Positions 1-11,951 of a DNA stretch of 64,000 bases are shown here, one piece after another; position 1 is the stretch's first letter; the number at the start of each line of letters is the position of its first letter. The notes beneath the pieces were generated by a model. That model saw only the letters and a program-made list of their open reading frames with translations. It was not told where the DNA came from and ran no database searches. The DNA lies in assembly GCA_902729315.2 (NCBI GenBank), contig LR746264.1:7905878-7969877 (forward strand). The letters run 5' to 3'. Source of the stretch: Spirodela intermedia. Lineage: Eukaryota; Streptophyta; Magnoliopsida; Alismatales; Araceae. A program made the position numbers and the translations under genes.

Positions 1-1050
1 GTATTTTTGAATATTCTCAAAAATTGCAGAGGTGTCTGCCTCAAGATGCAAGCTTTCATGCATTTAGTTTGACCGCGCCCCTTTTGGGTCCTCACTTATG
101 CCATTTAAAACCTCGTTTGACTTTTTCAATGACGTGCATATTTTACCGTATATGCTTTGTAAATAGATTACAATATTATACTAGCCTTTTTAATATGATA
201 TATTTGTATAAATATATATTTTAGTCAGTCGTATGATGTATAATTGCACACATTATAATATGTTTTACATTAAAATTAAGCTGATTAAAAAAACCCATAA
301 TCAAGAGGCTCTCAATCTAAACAACTCATAAAAAATATAAATCACTTTTTTTTACTTCATTAGAACAAAAATAATTACACATTAATTTAAAAATAGCAGT
401 TATGGGAGCATATATCATGCCGACATGAAACGATTACGTACCCAACCGTCAATCTATGGGTGAGTGCAATAGGAGACGGATCTTTTTTTAAAATCGATTA
501 ATTATTTCATTTTTTGTACATACTAATGGAATAAATTAGATCGCAATTATATTATCTTTATATTTACGGCCGGTTCCGAATTGAACTCGGGTCGGTCGGG
601 TCGGTCGGTCCGAACCGGTTAGGGGGAGAGGGTTGCGCTGGTTTGCTTGTTGGTGGACTCTGGTCTCCTTGGCGGCTACCTCCGACAAGTGCTCTCTCTC
701 AGGCGGAGGGCAGAGGGAAGCCGTTCCGTTCGTTGCTGCTCTGGATCTCCTGGTTTCCTAATTTCTCGTTTCCGACGGAGATCGCGCGGTCGGAGGGTGC
801 AAATGAGAGACTTCAGGCGCCGAATTTATGCCTCGCCGGCGACTGGTCGTCTCTTCGGACCCCCTTCCCACGGGATGTCTACCGTGCCCTAGCTCTGGTC
901 CTCCTGCTGCCGGAGAAAGCGGAGGTGAGTTGTCTTCCCCCCTCCGCTCGTTCCCCTAGCTTAGTCGTCTCCCCCAGTCCGCGCGACTTCCGCGGCCGCT
1001 GTAACGGTAGGGGCAAGGGAGTAAGGGAGAAAAGAAAGGGGTTGGGGGCG
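1..1050. other. Upstream region and 5' leader of MAU2
   Basis: Positions 1-540 are AT-rich with no gene that I can support. A TATA-like stretch (ctttatattt) lies near 556-565 and the sequence becomes GC-rich from about 570, as expected for the promoter and 5' leader of the MAU2 gene that follows. The MAU2 reading frame stays open upstream to about 643, but without an in-frame ATG, so the upstream part is read as leader. A short upstream ORF (ATG at 803, stop at 892, 29 codons) lies in another frame. The exact transcription start cannot be fixed from sequence. Confidence 0.5.
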
Positions 1051-4000
1051 ATGGAGGCAGTGGCTGAGGGGCTATGGGGCTTAGCAGACATGCACGAGAG
1101 TCGCGGAGAGGTGGGGAAGGCGGTAAAATGCCTCGAAGCCATATGCCAGAGTCAAGTATCTTTTCTCCCCATGGTGGAGGTCAAGACCCGTCTCCGAGTC
1201 GCGCAGATCCTCCTCGATCATACCCACAACCTCAACCACGCTAAGGCCCACCTTGAGCGCGCTCATCTACTGCTCAAATCCATTCCCTCATGCTTCGAGC
1301 TCAAGTGCCGGGCTCACAGTCTCCTGAGTCATTGTTACCACCTCATCGGGGCCCTTCCCCATCAGAGGCACATTCTCCACCGAGCCCTCGACCTGGTTCG
1401 CTCCGTCGGTGATGGCGACTGGGAAGCCAAGCTGTGGTTATGTAACTTCAATTCTCAGCTTGCCAATGCCCTGGCCATTGAGGGGGACTACCATGCATCT
1501 CTCTCAGTGCTTGAGGATGGCTTCGCAACCGCGACAAAGATTTGCTATCCCGAACTTCAGGTCTGTTCCGTCTGAGCGTGGTGGGATCGAAGTATACTAG
1601 TCTTCATATCATTATTCTTTTTTTCTATACTGTTGAACCTGGATACTGTTTTCAAACAGATGTTTTTTGCAACTTCGATGTTACACGTGCATCTGTTTCA
1701 ATGGCAAGACACGAGTCTGGTCCACGGTGCAGTCCTGAGGTGTAGCGAGGTCTGGGAGTCCATTCGAGCTGATCAAGTATGTTTCTCCCTCTGTGTGTGT
1801 GTGCAATTTTCCAGAAAATTTGAATTCTGAAGCCAGCTTGAATCATATGATCGACGTTTTCAACTTCGAGTGTGTCTACAAGATAAAATCTTTTGATTCA
1901 CACGCCAAGCTCAAAATTCTAATGAATTCAAAAGCACCTCATAGGAAGTACGTCTAAGAGCTGGCTGCATAACAAAACTCTGCCTAAATGTGCCATCTCC
2001 GAGAATTTGTCTTGTTCTTCGAGATGCTGCCTGGTTAGCCGTATTGTTGCTAAATCAAGCCTCCGACTGCTCTTATTTTACTTTTTGGATTAAATCAGGC
2101 CTCCGACTGCTCCAAGAATTATAATGCTTCATTTGGCATAGATTTGCGTTCCTTTTTCAGAAACGGCAAAACACAGACTTGGGCTGTGATCTTCCATCAC
2201 TGGTTCTAGAGATTGATATTTCTGAAGGAAGATAATACTAATGCCTTCTAAAATAAGTAAGATTTACAAAAGGATTTATAATCGTCGCTGGAAATCCTAG
2301 GTTTTCACTATACCCACATAATTTCCAAAATTGTGTTTTACCCTCGCATTATGTAATTTTTATTGTTTTAAAGTTAAACAGAAAATTGAGGGGGGGGTTC
2401 TGTCATGAAAAATGCATCGAATACCCATAGATGAGAATAAACGAAGATTGGGAGCCAGATGAATTCAAAGGTTCTTTTTTGGTTTGAGAAGATTTTAAAT
2501 TGAGAAATTAATGCAAAAAATGCTTTGAGTAATGACTCATTATATAATTGAAAACTGACGATCCTGAGTTATACTTGAAATTCTGGCGAATTATGTCAAG
2601 GTTTTGATCATCTCCAGAACGCCTGGTCTTACTTAAATTGGTATTGGAAGGAAATGAATATTGAGTGAATCGGTTCTCATAGATAGAATGACAAAAGTAT
2701 AAGTCAATAATTATCAAATGTGACCCACTGAGCTTCTTCCTTTCTTTTCGTTTTTTCTTGTTTTCTTTCGGCTTTCTTCTTCTTACTCTGTTGTTAATCC
2801 ATTACATTCTTCATTTCTTCTCTTCTGTTTCTCTTTTCTCCGTTTCGTTGTTACTCCCTTTTTTCGGCATTTTCTATTACAAATGATCTGAATTTTTTTT
2901 CCTATTCTCTTCTGGTTTGGTTCTGGCTATTTGCATATGATCACAGTTTATAGCTTTGATACTTTGAAGGCTGATCTTACAAGGAACTGGTTTTATTCAT
3001 CACAGTTGCTTTAGCATTGGTTTTATATTAATCTCTATCTTTCTTGCACAACATATTGTCTGCAGTATTTGGATATCGATTTTCTATGTAATCTTTTCCT
3101 TTATGTTCTTTCGTCTGCATAGCATGAAGCTCTATTTGAATATTATGCAGCCGTTTAACACTGCTATTTGTGTCTTTTGTTTATATCAACTGAAATTAGA
3201 GACAACAATGCGTTGGCCTGTTCTTCTACAATGAGCTGCTCCACACGTTTTATCTACTTAGAGTATGCGACTATAAAAGTGCATCTCAACACGTTGAGAG
3301 GTTGGATGCAGCAATGAAGGGTGAGCTGCAACAAAGTGAACGCATTAAGGAGCTTAATGTCGAGCTCAATGCCGTGAACCAGAGTCTCTTGAGATATGAT
3401 CTTCAATACAAGGAAAGGTCCGCACTATCCCAGAAAAAGATTCAACTAAATGAGCAACTAAAGGCTATTTCGAATTTAAATTCCACAAGTGTGAATTCTT
3501 TTGGAGGATCACATACTGAGAATACAAGCTGGAAACTGGAAGATAAACTTCAGCTTGCTCCTCCACCAATAAATGGGGGTTGGCTTCCGAGAAATGCTGT
3601 TTTTGCATTGATTGATCTCATGGTAGCCATGCTAGGACGCCCAAAAGGGGTTTTCAAGGAGTGTGGTAGAAGGATTCAATCAGGCTTAAGTTTAATCCAA
3701 GGTATGATTTCAATTTTTTATCGTGAAAATGTGTTTATCTGCATCTTGCCTTTTTCCTACCATGTTTTACTGTGCTGTTATTAATGAATTCATCTCAATG
3801 AGCTCAGTTCAACTTAGTCACACACGTGTTTTTTTAGTCATGGAAACACACATCTGCTATACATGCTTAGATAAACAATTCTAGATTCTTGCGGGCTCCA
3901 ATCGCTAGTTGTTGAGATTCTGAATGCTATAAAATAGATCGGCTGATCCCTAATGGGATGGAAACAATCGTATGGATGTCTATTTCGCTATTAACTGATC

Positions 4001-7000
4001 GTGCTAATGGATGGGACAGTATTTTCCCATCCTTCAGATTGATCGCTGAATTTGACATTTTATGGATAGAACTCTATATTTAGAATTTATTTAATCATTT
4101 CAGCCTTTTGTCTTGTTGATGATTTGAAGGATCATTAGTCTTTATTGAAATGCCGGTTCTAATCAGAAAAGAATTTTAACTCTCTTCTACCTTCAACTTT
4201 TGAAAATTGTGCAGGGGAACTGGGTAAGCTTGGTATTGATGACGAGATGATAGGTGAGCTTCAACGACTTTACTAATGATTGCTCGTATAACTTTCCTCT
4301 TTTGGACATCAGCACAATAATTGCATGATTCTTACATGCTTTGTTGTGTGAGTTTTTCTTTTTTTCTTATTTCTATCTACGAGTTATGGATTTTCCTTTT
4401 TGCATAATGAATGTCATGATCTCAATGTTATGATCCGAAGTAGTTGGAAATGGATATTTTCTGGGCTAGTGGGCTTCCAATGATCTAATTTGTGCCTGAA
4501 CCCAATGGTCTAGGCAAATAAAAATGGGCTTCCAATGATCTAATTTGTGCCTGAACCCAATGGTCTAGGCAAATGAAAATGGGCTTCCAATGATCTACTT
4601 TGTGCCTGAACCTAATGGTCTAGACAAATGAAAATGGGCTTCCAATGATCTAACATAGTCATGTGTTCTACTTTATCCCAAAGCAAACAGGATCATCTAT
4701 GACTCAATGTGGGCAAGAGCCTATTTGTCTAGCCCAACGCTAATAAGCATCCTATGAGCTACTATAGGCGAGAGGTCAACAGTTTAAGGTAATGCAGACA
4801 TGTCCAAGACGACTTTAATGTGCCTTATCCCAAAGACTGATTAAATGGCTGTCAAAAACTTGTCAAAAGAGTCTTATCTCATAAATGGGTTAGACGTGTC
4901 ACATCCCACTCTCGTATCTAAACGGGATTTGTTCCATGAACTTGTCAAGGATCTTCAACCTGCATCCAAACTTGTACATGAATTTTTACTGAATATAATT
5001 TTTATTTATGCCATCATTTTGTGTCAGTTAATCACACGTGTTCTTTTGTCCAAAAGTTTCAATTTAACAGGCTTTGGTCAGTATAGAGGGTGCAAACTTA
5101 AACCAACCTCGAAACCCAAATCCATAAGTGGACCCAAGAATTAACAGAGTATCCTAAGCATATCAAATTGACTAAAGACAACAAGTTTTCTATTAAAATT
5201 AAAACCTGCAAAGATCTCGTGACAACAAATGTGTTAGTGCCGATTCTACTTGCCACAGCAGTCCACTAAGATCCATTCCCAACCCAGAAATTAGAGATGT
5301 GGAAATTTGAGATCTTAGTCATTTGAGTCCTTGGGTCTTGAGTTATGTTATTTCTTATTCAAGTATTTTCTTACATTTTAGCTTTGTAATATATCTTTCT
5401 TATTTTATCTTCTTCTAGATCAACGTTTATAGAAAAGTTATGATGGTAATGGATGACGGCAAAGTTTTCTGTTGGTTCGCCATTTTCCTCCAAGACCTGA
5501 AAATCCAGGGCTTGACTTTTATGCTCATGTAACTTGGTCTGATTCCAACGTCTCTCCCTGCTTAACTATATTTTATAGATGCTTGTGTCAATCACTATTT
5601 GCATAAAGGTTGCAATAGCAAAAGTTTAAGCTTTTTTGTTGTTAAGTTTTCTGCTGATTTTTTTTTTACCCCAAGACATGTAAATCCTGGGCATGACCTA
5701 ATTTGGTCTGATTCAACAGTCTCTCCTTGCTCAGCCATATTCCTGTGTCCTCTTGTATGAAGTTTCTTGTATTTCCCTCCCAATATCCGTAGAGTGCTCT
5801 GCTATATACCTTTGCGACATTCTAGCATCTACATTGAAAAAATCTGATGGAAATGTAAGAACTCCCAGAAACATCTTTGATGTTATTTGGCCGATGATTG
5901 AGAAACGAGCTCAATACAAAGAATTGAAGCAAGGGTTATTGTTCTGCTGGCCTTATCCTGGTTGGCTGTGTTTTCAAGCAGTGGCCTACCTCCTATTAAT
6001 GTTGAATGTTGATCATGTTCCCGTGCTAAAATCTCTGATATGTATATGTATATACACACGTTTATTCCAGTGGTTAAAAGTTGTCTTATTGTACTATCTG
6101 GTTTTATAAATTAACTATGTCATTAGCTGACAGTAATGACTTGTAAGCCGGCCTGTGGATTTCCGTCTTCTGGTTATCATTTTCACTTTCTGTTTATAGG
6201 TTTTCAGAATAATTAACATGAGAATTGGTCCTATGCAGAGGTGGATTTGCAACATTCAGCTATCTGGATGGCAGGCCTTTATTTGATGCTTCTAATGCAT
6301 TTCCTTGAGAACAAAGTTTCTGTTGAACTAACACGGTCGGAATTTGTTGAAGCACGAGAGGTAATTTGCGCATTGAAATTTCACTGCATTCACCTAGTTT
6401 AAAAAGTTTTGAGTGAAATGTTTAAGTTGTACGGTTAGTTGAACTCTAGCAATCTACTTACAGCCTTGCTGGATGTCTAAGTTGCTAAATCGTTGTATAT
6501 GGTTATCAAGATGCAAATGGATGATTATCTTTATCATATAACTTACCTCGAGATTCTTCACCTTATGCAGGCCTTGTTGCAGATGAAAATGTGGTTTGTC
6601 CGTTTTCCGACGATTCTGCAAGGGTGTGAAAGCATTATAGAAATGCTTAGAGGACAATATGCCCATTCTGTGGGCTGTTTTAATGAAGCAATATTCCATT
6701 TTATAGAAGCTGCAAAGGTCTGCTATTGATTCTGGTACATATGTGAGGAATACTTATCACATCTAGGTAATTTAAATGGCTTACCACAAGTACATAACTG
6801 TATTCTTTGTATTTTCTCAGCTAACTGAGAGTAAATCAATGCGATCAATGTGCCAAGTGTATGCAGCTGTATCTTACATCTGTATTGGTGATCCAGAGTC
6901 CTCTTCACAGGTGAAGTTCTCTGTAGTACTGAGATCGCCAATTATTAGGCGTATTAAAGTTGTGGTTTTTATAGAGCTTTTAATGTAAGGATGCTTTCTG

Positions 7001-10000
7001 TTTTTTGGCTTCCAACAGGCGCTAGATTTGATAGGACCTGTTTTTGGAATCATGGACTCTTTTGTAGGAGTGCGAGAGAAAACTTGTGTCATCTTTGTCT
7101 ATGGTCTTCTGTTGACAAAGCAACATAATTTGCAAGAAGCAAGGTTGGCACTCGTCATTGAACTCAACCAGTGCAATTCAGTCACAATTTATCTGAATTC
7201 TTTTTCCATGTTCAAACTTTAGAGTATACGATTTTATTACCTCTGCAATATATTTGAATCAGGTCGACATTGATCCCACCAAATTTCTATATGACGGTCA
7301 ATCTTTGTTCAGCAATATCTGGTTATATGATTAGAGACATGCTGTTGATTTTAGCAAAACCGTTAATTAGCTAATCTTGAAAACGCCTCTTGTCTCCTCA
7401 TTTAAATGCATTGAGAACTACCTAAAAGCGTCCTTTGGCCATCATCACCACTTTTAGGTGGGAGTCCACAGCAGGATAAGCAATTATAAGCTTTTAAAAA
7501 ATGATAAATATATCTTATGCAAATTTGATTTAATAAAATGCAAAATTTGGCTTCCACTCTTTTATAATAGTTGCTTTGGTAGTCTCACTCATGTCTATAC
7601 ACATGCCTTGGGGGAATTCGGACTTTCATGCATATGGATACCCTGGTTATATACGGTAATCATAAACTTTTGTATAACATCTTTGCTGGTTACACTTCTA
7701 GATTTCGCAATGTTATTAAGCGGGAAAGTGTGATTTTTCTGTTGACAAGGGCACAAGTGTTGCATTAGGTAGATTCTGATCTATTTAAAATAGCCTAATC
7801 ATTGTGCTAAAGAATTTTATGCTTATAAATTACAATTTTGATGATTATTATGGTCAGCTTATGTCGATTTATTAGCTAAAAAATGTCTTAATTCACTTAT
7901 CATTATTTTTCAATGTGAAAAATTATGGATGTTAATAATTTTGTAGTGAGCTTCTTTTTCTCGCTTCCCACCATTTTAATTTCTCACTTTTGTGTCGTGC
8001 ATTGCTTCTTTTTGTTCTCTGAATTAGTATGTCCACCTTCCTAGCATTGGTCCATCACCTGGGGCATCCAACTACTAAAACAACTTTTAGCAAGTGTGGC
8101 ATTCTATGTCGCATAAGTTTCTGCAAAAATGGACATCTTTTTTTAAACGAAGGAAATCGACAGTTTTTTGTGATTTTGTTTTACCCTTAAGTTATGCAAT
8201 TAAATGCGTTTATTAACTCTAGTGCTCCACATTCATTACTGTGGTCTGTTTGCCATCTTTAAAATGGATGGATTTCACAAGGGTCAATGGACAAATGTTT
8301 CATTTCTGCTTCACATGTGAGATAATTTATTTCTGCTGCCAGACCTGAAACTTGATTGATGATTATTGTTTGAACTTGAACCTTGCCAGACTTTTTATGG
8401 TTATGGGGGAAACACTTCATTTTCTATATCTTCTTTTATTCCTTAAAGTTGTTTGCAGGATACGGCTTGCCAGTGGGTTGAAGATTGCACATCAACAGCT
8501 AGGAAATATCCAACTTGTCTCTCAGTTTTTGACAATCCTAGGCACATTGGCTCTTCAATTACATGACACCGGACAGGCCAGAGAAATTTTGAAGTCGTCT
8601 TTGACATTGGCAAAGACTCTTTACGATATTCCTACACAGATATGGGTTCTTTCCGTTTTAACAGGTCTGGGAATAGGTTAAAACTTTTGTTCGTTCTTGG
8701 ATTCTGTGATTACTTCTACCTGATTGGTAACTCTGTTATATTTTGCCTGCCCTTAAAGATCCAAGCACAAGTTTCATTTGTGTGCCGCCTGTGGTAGTTG
8801 GAACATGAATTCTAACGAATGTTTTACGTTGAAGATTTGTATAAGGAATTGGGCGAGAGGGGAAATGAAATGGAGAACGCAGAATATGAAAGGAAGAAAG
8901 AAGATGACTTACAGAGGAGACTTTCAGAAACGCAGGCATCCATTCATCATTTTGAGCTGGTAAACTCAATTAAACTGTATGTTTATGTTTTTAATTCGTG
9001 TCATGGGATCAAATGGCTTCAAGAAAAAGTGATAGGTTACCGTTTTCTTTTTGGCTTTCTAGTTCGTCATTTATCCTTCTGGGTTAACGGCTATTTGAAT
9101 TTTGTGAAGAATAAACAAAATGAAGAACAATCGTGGGAAAGAATAACAATCGAGAAATTCTTAACCTCTTCTTGGTGTTTATGGAAGAATGTTTACATTG
9201 ACCGGTACCAATGACCCCCCAACTTTACAGCTGAAAGTTTTTTTAGAAAAAAACATAGAGCTATTGGGAACTTTCAAGACAGAAAATGTATCTCATAAAG
9301 ACTTTTAATGGGCTACTTCTGTTAAATGGTATCAACAACAAACACATCTACCAACCGGAGCTCATGACTTAAGAAGACAATCCTGTAGTTTTTGTTCCGT
9401 TTTTTGACAAGAAAATGATAGATGAAGCCCAAGTGAACAGACATGACAAAATGTTTTGGACTCTTGAATGGTATCTGGGGCACAACCCTTTGGCAGGTTC
9501 GCTCTTCAATATTTCACCTATCAACGTCAACATCCTTTCCTGGATATTGCCAGAGAAGAATGGCAAGTTGAAGCAGCTTACCGGTGCCTTTACTCCTACC
9601 CACATCTGAAGCCATCTAGTACCTCGTCCAGAAGACTGCAGAAATCTTGTATTCATATCTGAGGATGCGGTGTTTATCCCAAACTTTAGAATCTTTGGGC
9701 AAACTTTGTTGATCTTCCTGACTTGACAGAGATTTCCGCATTTCTCAGGGAAAAAGTTATGATAGGACTTCCACCAACTGTCCTCTTGCCATAAAAACTC
9801 CCTTTCTTTGTTGGTGGTCTCATTTACCAGTGCTAACCTCAGAATTAATTTTTGACTTAAATATCCTTCAAATCTTACACCCTTTTAGGCGTTTGTATTG
9901 AGAATTGTGTTTTCCTAAGGATACAAACAGGGTGGCCCATTGTCCGCTCTTCCAGTGCATGGAAGGATAACTTCTGCACAATTAGAACAGTGTCCTGGAT

Positions 10001-10339
10001 AGGTTGCCACTATTAGTTGATAAGGCTGGAATGAAGCTGATATATTATACGGCAATATTTGTTTCTAAGATGGTTCTTCCCCTGTTAATGTGTTTTGTTC
10101 AAGGAAAAGAGACCTTTGTTCTACCAAAGTTTCTCATTCTCTGATGTCTCTGACTGCAGATCGAGAAGGCCCGGTTCAAGGTTCAGCAGCCTCATGGGCT
10201 CGACATGAGACGGCCGACGGGCGGATCAGCCACAAGAGGAGACCTGGACATCCCAGAATCCGTGGGTCTGCAGGCTCCCCCTCCAATGTCAAGACTGCGT
10301 GATGCTGACTCCGTGAAATGGGGGAAGAGGAAAGTATAA
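1051..10339 (+). CDS. MAU2 (SCC4): MAU2/SCC4 cohesin-loading factor, 11 exons, 720 aa
   Basis: Partner of SCC2/NIPBL in the complex that loads cohesin onto chromosomes in the nucleus. Exons: 1051-1560, 1660-1776, 3200-3701, 4215-4253, 6239-6360, 6571-6717, 6821-6910, 7019-7143, 8459-8664, 8835-8959, 10160-10339. All introns are GT-AG and the phases join into one 721-codon frame, close to the roughly 725 aa of plant SCC4. The start at 1051 gives MEAVAEGLWGLADMHE, the family N-terminus. Other family landmarks are QSQVSFLPMVEVKTRLR, SCFELKCRAHSLLSHCYH, LTRSEFVEARE, IEMLRGQYAHSVGC, ALDLIGPVFG, AREILKSSLTLAK and the C-terminal IPESVGLQAPPPMSRL and KWGKRKV. The protein is an all-helical TPR-like superhelix with no catalytic motif. 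The second intron (1777-3199) and those at 4254-6238, 7144-8458 and 8960-10159 are long and AT-rich. I rate the identity very secure; the least certain splice site is the acceptor at 8834/8835. Confidence 0.95.
4471..4658. repeat. 55-bp tandem repeat in MAU2 intron 4
   Basis: Copies start at 4471, 4526, 4581 and 4636 (the last one partial), each beginning gggcttccaatgatcta and separated by exactly 55 bp. Copies differ by a few substitutions. The array lies wholly inside the intron 4254-6238. Confidence 0.9.
5462..5757. repeat. Imperfect duplication, period about 180 bp, in MAU2 intron 4
   Basis: Two related segments, about 5466-5589 and 5647-5757, share ttttctg, ccaagac, aaatcc, ttggtctgattc and gtctctcc in the same order with small indels. 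No coding potential is shared between them. Confidence 0.6.
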
Positions 10340-11823
10340 TTTATCACTGACGCTAGTTTCATCCGGTCACTAGATGACGATCTTCAGCAGTAGCTTTCTT
10401 CTATAGTAATTTCTTGGGGATTTCTTTGTATATAAATACGGTTCTGCATGCTTCTGAAAGGGGCCCAGTTGATAGCAGATGTGCAGACTACGATGGGATC
10501 CTTGCTTCCATTATCGTTTGCTGACGTGCCTGTAAAGATCTCTTCAAGGGTTACGATCACTTGCAAGGCCCATGCAATCGCTCTCAAGTTTTTTTTTTTT
10601 TTTTTTTTTTTTTTTGAATCTTGTATAAATTTCCTATTTATGGGTTTTCCACAGGAAGCTAGGGAACATAGGCTTAGAGTTCATCAGTCAGAAAGTGACC
10701 TAGGCATAGCTACTTTCAAGTTGACAATTGGAGGTCAGCGCTTAAAAGGACAGAAAAAGAAGGGTAATAGCCGACTTTTTATAATGTAAGTGCTGACAAT
10801 TGGGAGTAATGGCATTGTGCTCCGGAAGAACAGGTTGGGGGAAAGTTGGTATCTTTGTACCGGGTTTGTTCTCTCCCTAGCCCTAGAACTGTGCTAATAA
10901 TTTCTTTCTATTTCTGTCAAAGTCTTGACACCTGTTGATTCATCTGGGGTGTCAGCAGTAGTGCGTTTATATGTTACTATTTCCACAGGGGCTATTGACA
11001 ATGGGCCCCAAGTGTGAACATGTAAGTTCTGATGCTCTGTAGAGTATGTTTACAAAGCGTTGATGGGCGTTTGGCGGTGTAAATGGTTTCTTTTTATTTT
11101 CTGTCCAAAATATGTAGACACATGCAATGTTTCAATGCAGGCAAAGAAATAATGGAAAAAGTCGGTCGATTTTTGAGCACTTGTAGAAGGATTTCCAAAA
11201 GATAGCTCCCTTTGTGAGTAGCACACGGTCTCACTAATCCGTCATTCACAATGATTCAGCAAATCGAAAGTCTTCAAGAGCAAATATGCTAATAAAAGCC
11301 AACGCTTGAAGTACTACGTTCTTTTAAGGTCAATTTCTCACTGACTGTAATTCTTTTCTCAAGCCTTTTTAGGTATTTGAGATAATTTCTTGTTGAGTCA
11401 TCACTTGATATGAGCCTCTCTTAATCCTTGGGTGAGCCCCCACTTTCTCTCTCTCTCTCTCTCTCTCAATAAAGGTCATGCTTTTTGGAAGATATGACGG
11501 CAGGGTCAATAACCTTAGACATGTCTTGTTGTTATGTCTAGTCAAAGATGAACAACCTAAAGCCTTGATTTGTTACTAATAGTAAATATCTAGAAAAGTT
11601 ATACACAGGTTATTTGATAAAACTTAATTGACTATTATCTTTTATGATGATAATTTGACTACATTAGACTTATTGGAAAACCATGTCATGATAGTATATC
11701 ATCATTTTAATTACTTTATGATAATAATGAAATTCAACATAAAGACATTAACTTATATTCAATTCAAAAGAATATTGGGACTGAATTTCTAAAATTTCAT
11801 ATGATTATTTATGGCTTAAACTT
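10340..11823. other. MAU2 3' region and intergenic DNA
   Basis: The MAU2 3' UTR begins here. A 27-nt T run lies at 10589-10615 and a short CT repeat at about 11447-11467. The rest is AT-rich with no supported gene. Short ORFs here have no recognisable family and look like chance openings. Confidence 0.6.
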
Positions 11824-11933
11824 TGTAAAGAGAAAATGGGCTTAAGGGCATCTTTTTAAATAGTAGTGTTATGTGTACTTAAACCTAAAGGGGTTACTAT
11901 CATAAAATGAGTTTTCATTTTTTCCCTCTCTCA
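11824..11933 (+). repeat. Putative 5' LTR of the Copia element
   Basis: About 110 bp beginning TG and ending CA, matching 19846-19958 with many substitutions. Shared blocks include gaaaatg, aaacctaaagg and catgaaatga/cataaaatga. It is very short for a Copia LTR, so the boundaries are provisional. Confidence 0.6.
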
Positions 11934-11938
11934 GCTTG

Positions 11939-11951
11939 TAGTATTAGAGCC
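11939..11951 (+). other. Decayed primer binding site (initiator tRNA-Met type)
   Basis: The sequence tagtattagagcc differs at two positions from the plant consensus tggtatcagagcc. It lies 5 nt downstream of the putative 5' LTR end, where reverse transcription would be primed. This placement supports the LTR assignment. Confidence 0.7.

Noticed and set aside
643-1050. Upstream in-frame extension of the MAU2 reading frame
   Set aside because: It has no ATG and no resemblance to SCC4 proteins; the family N-terminus starts at 1051.
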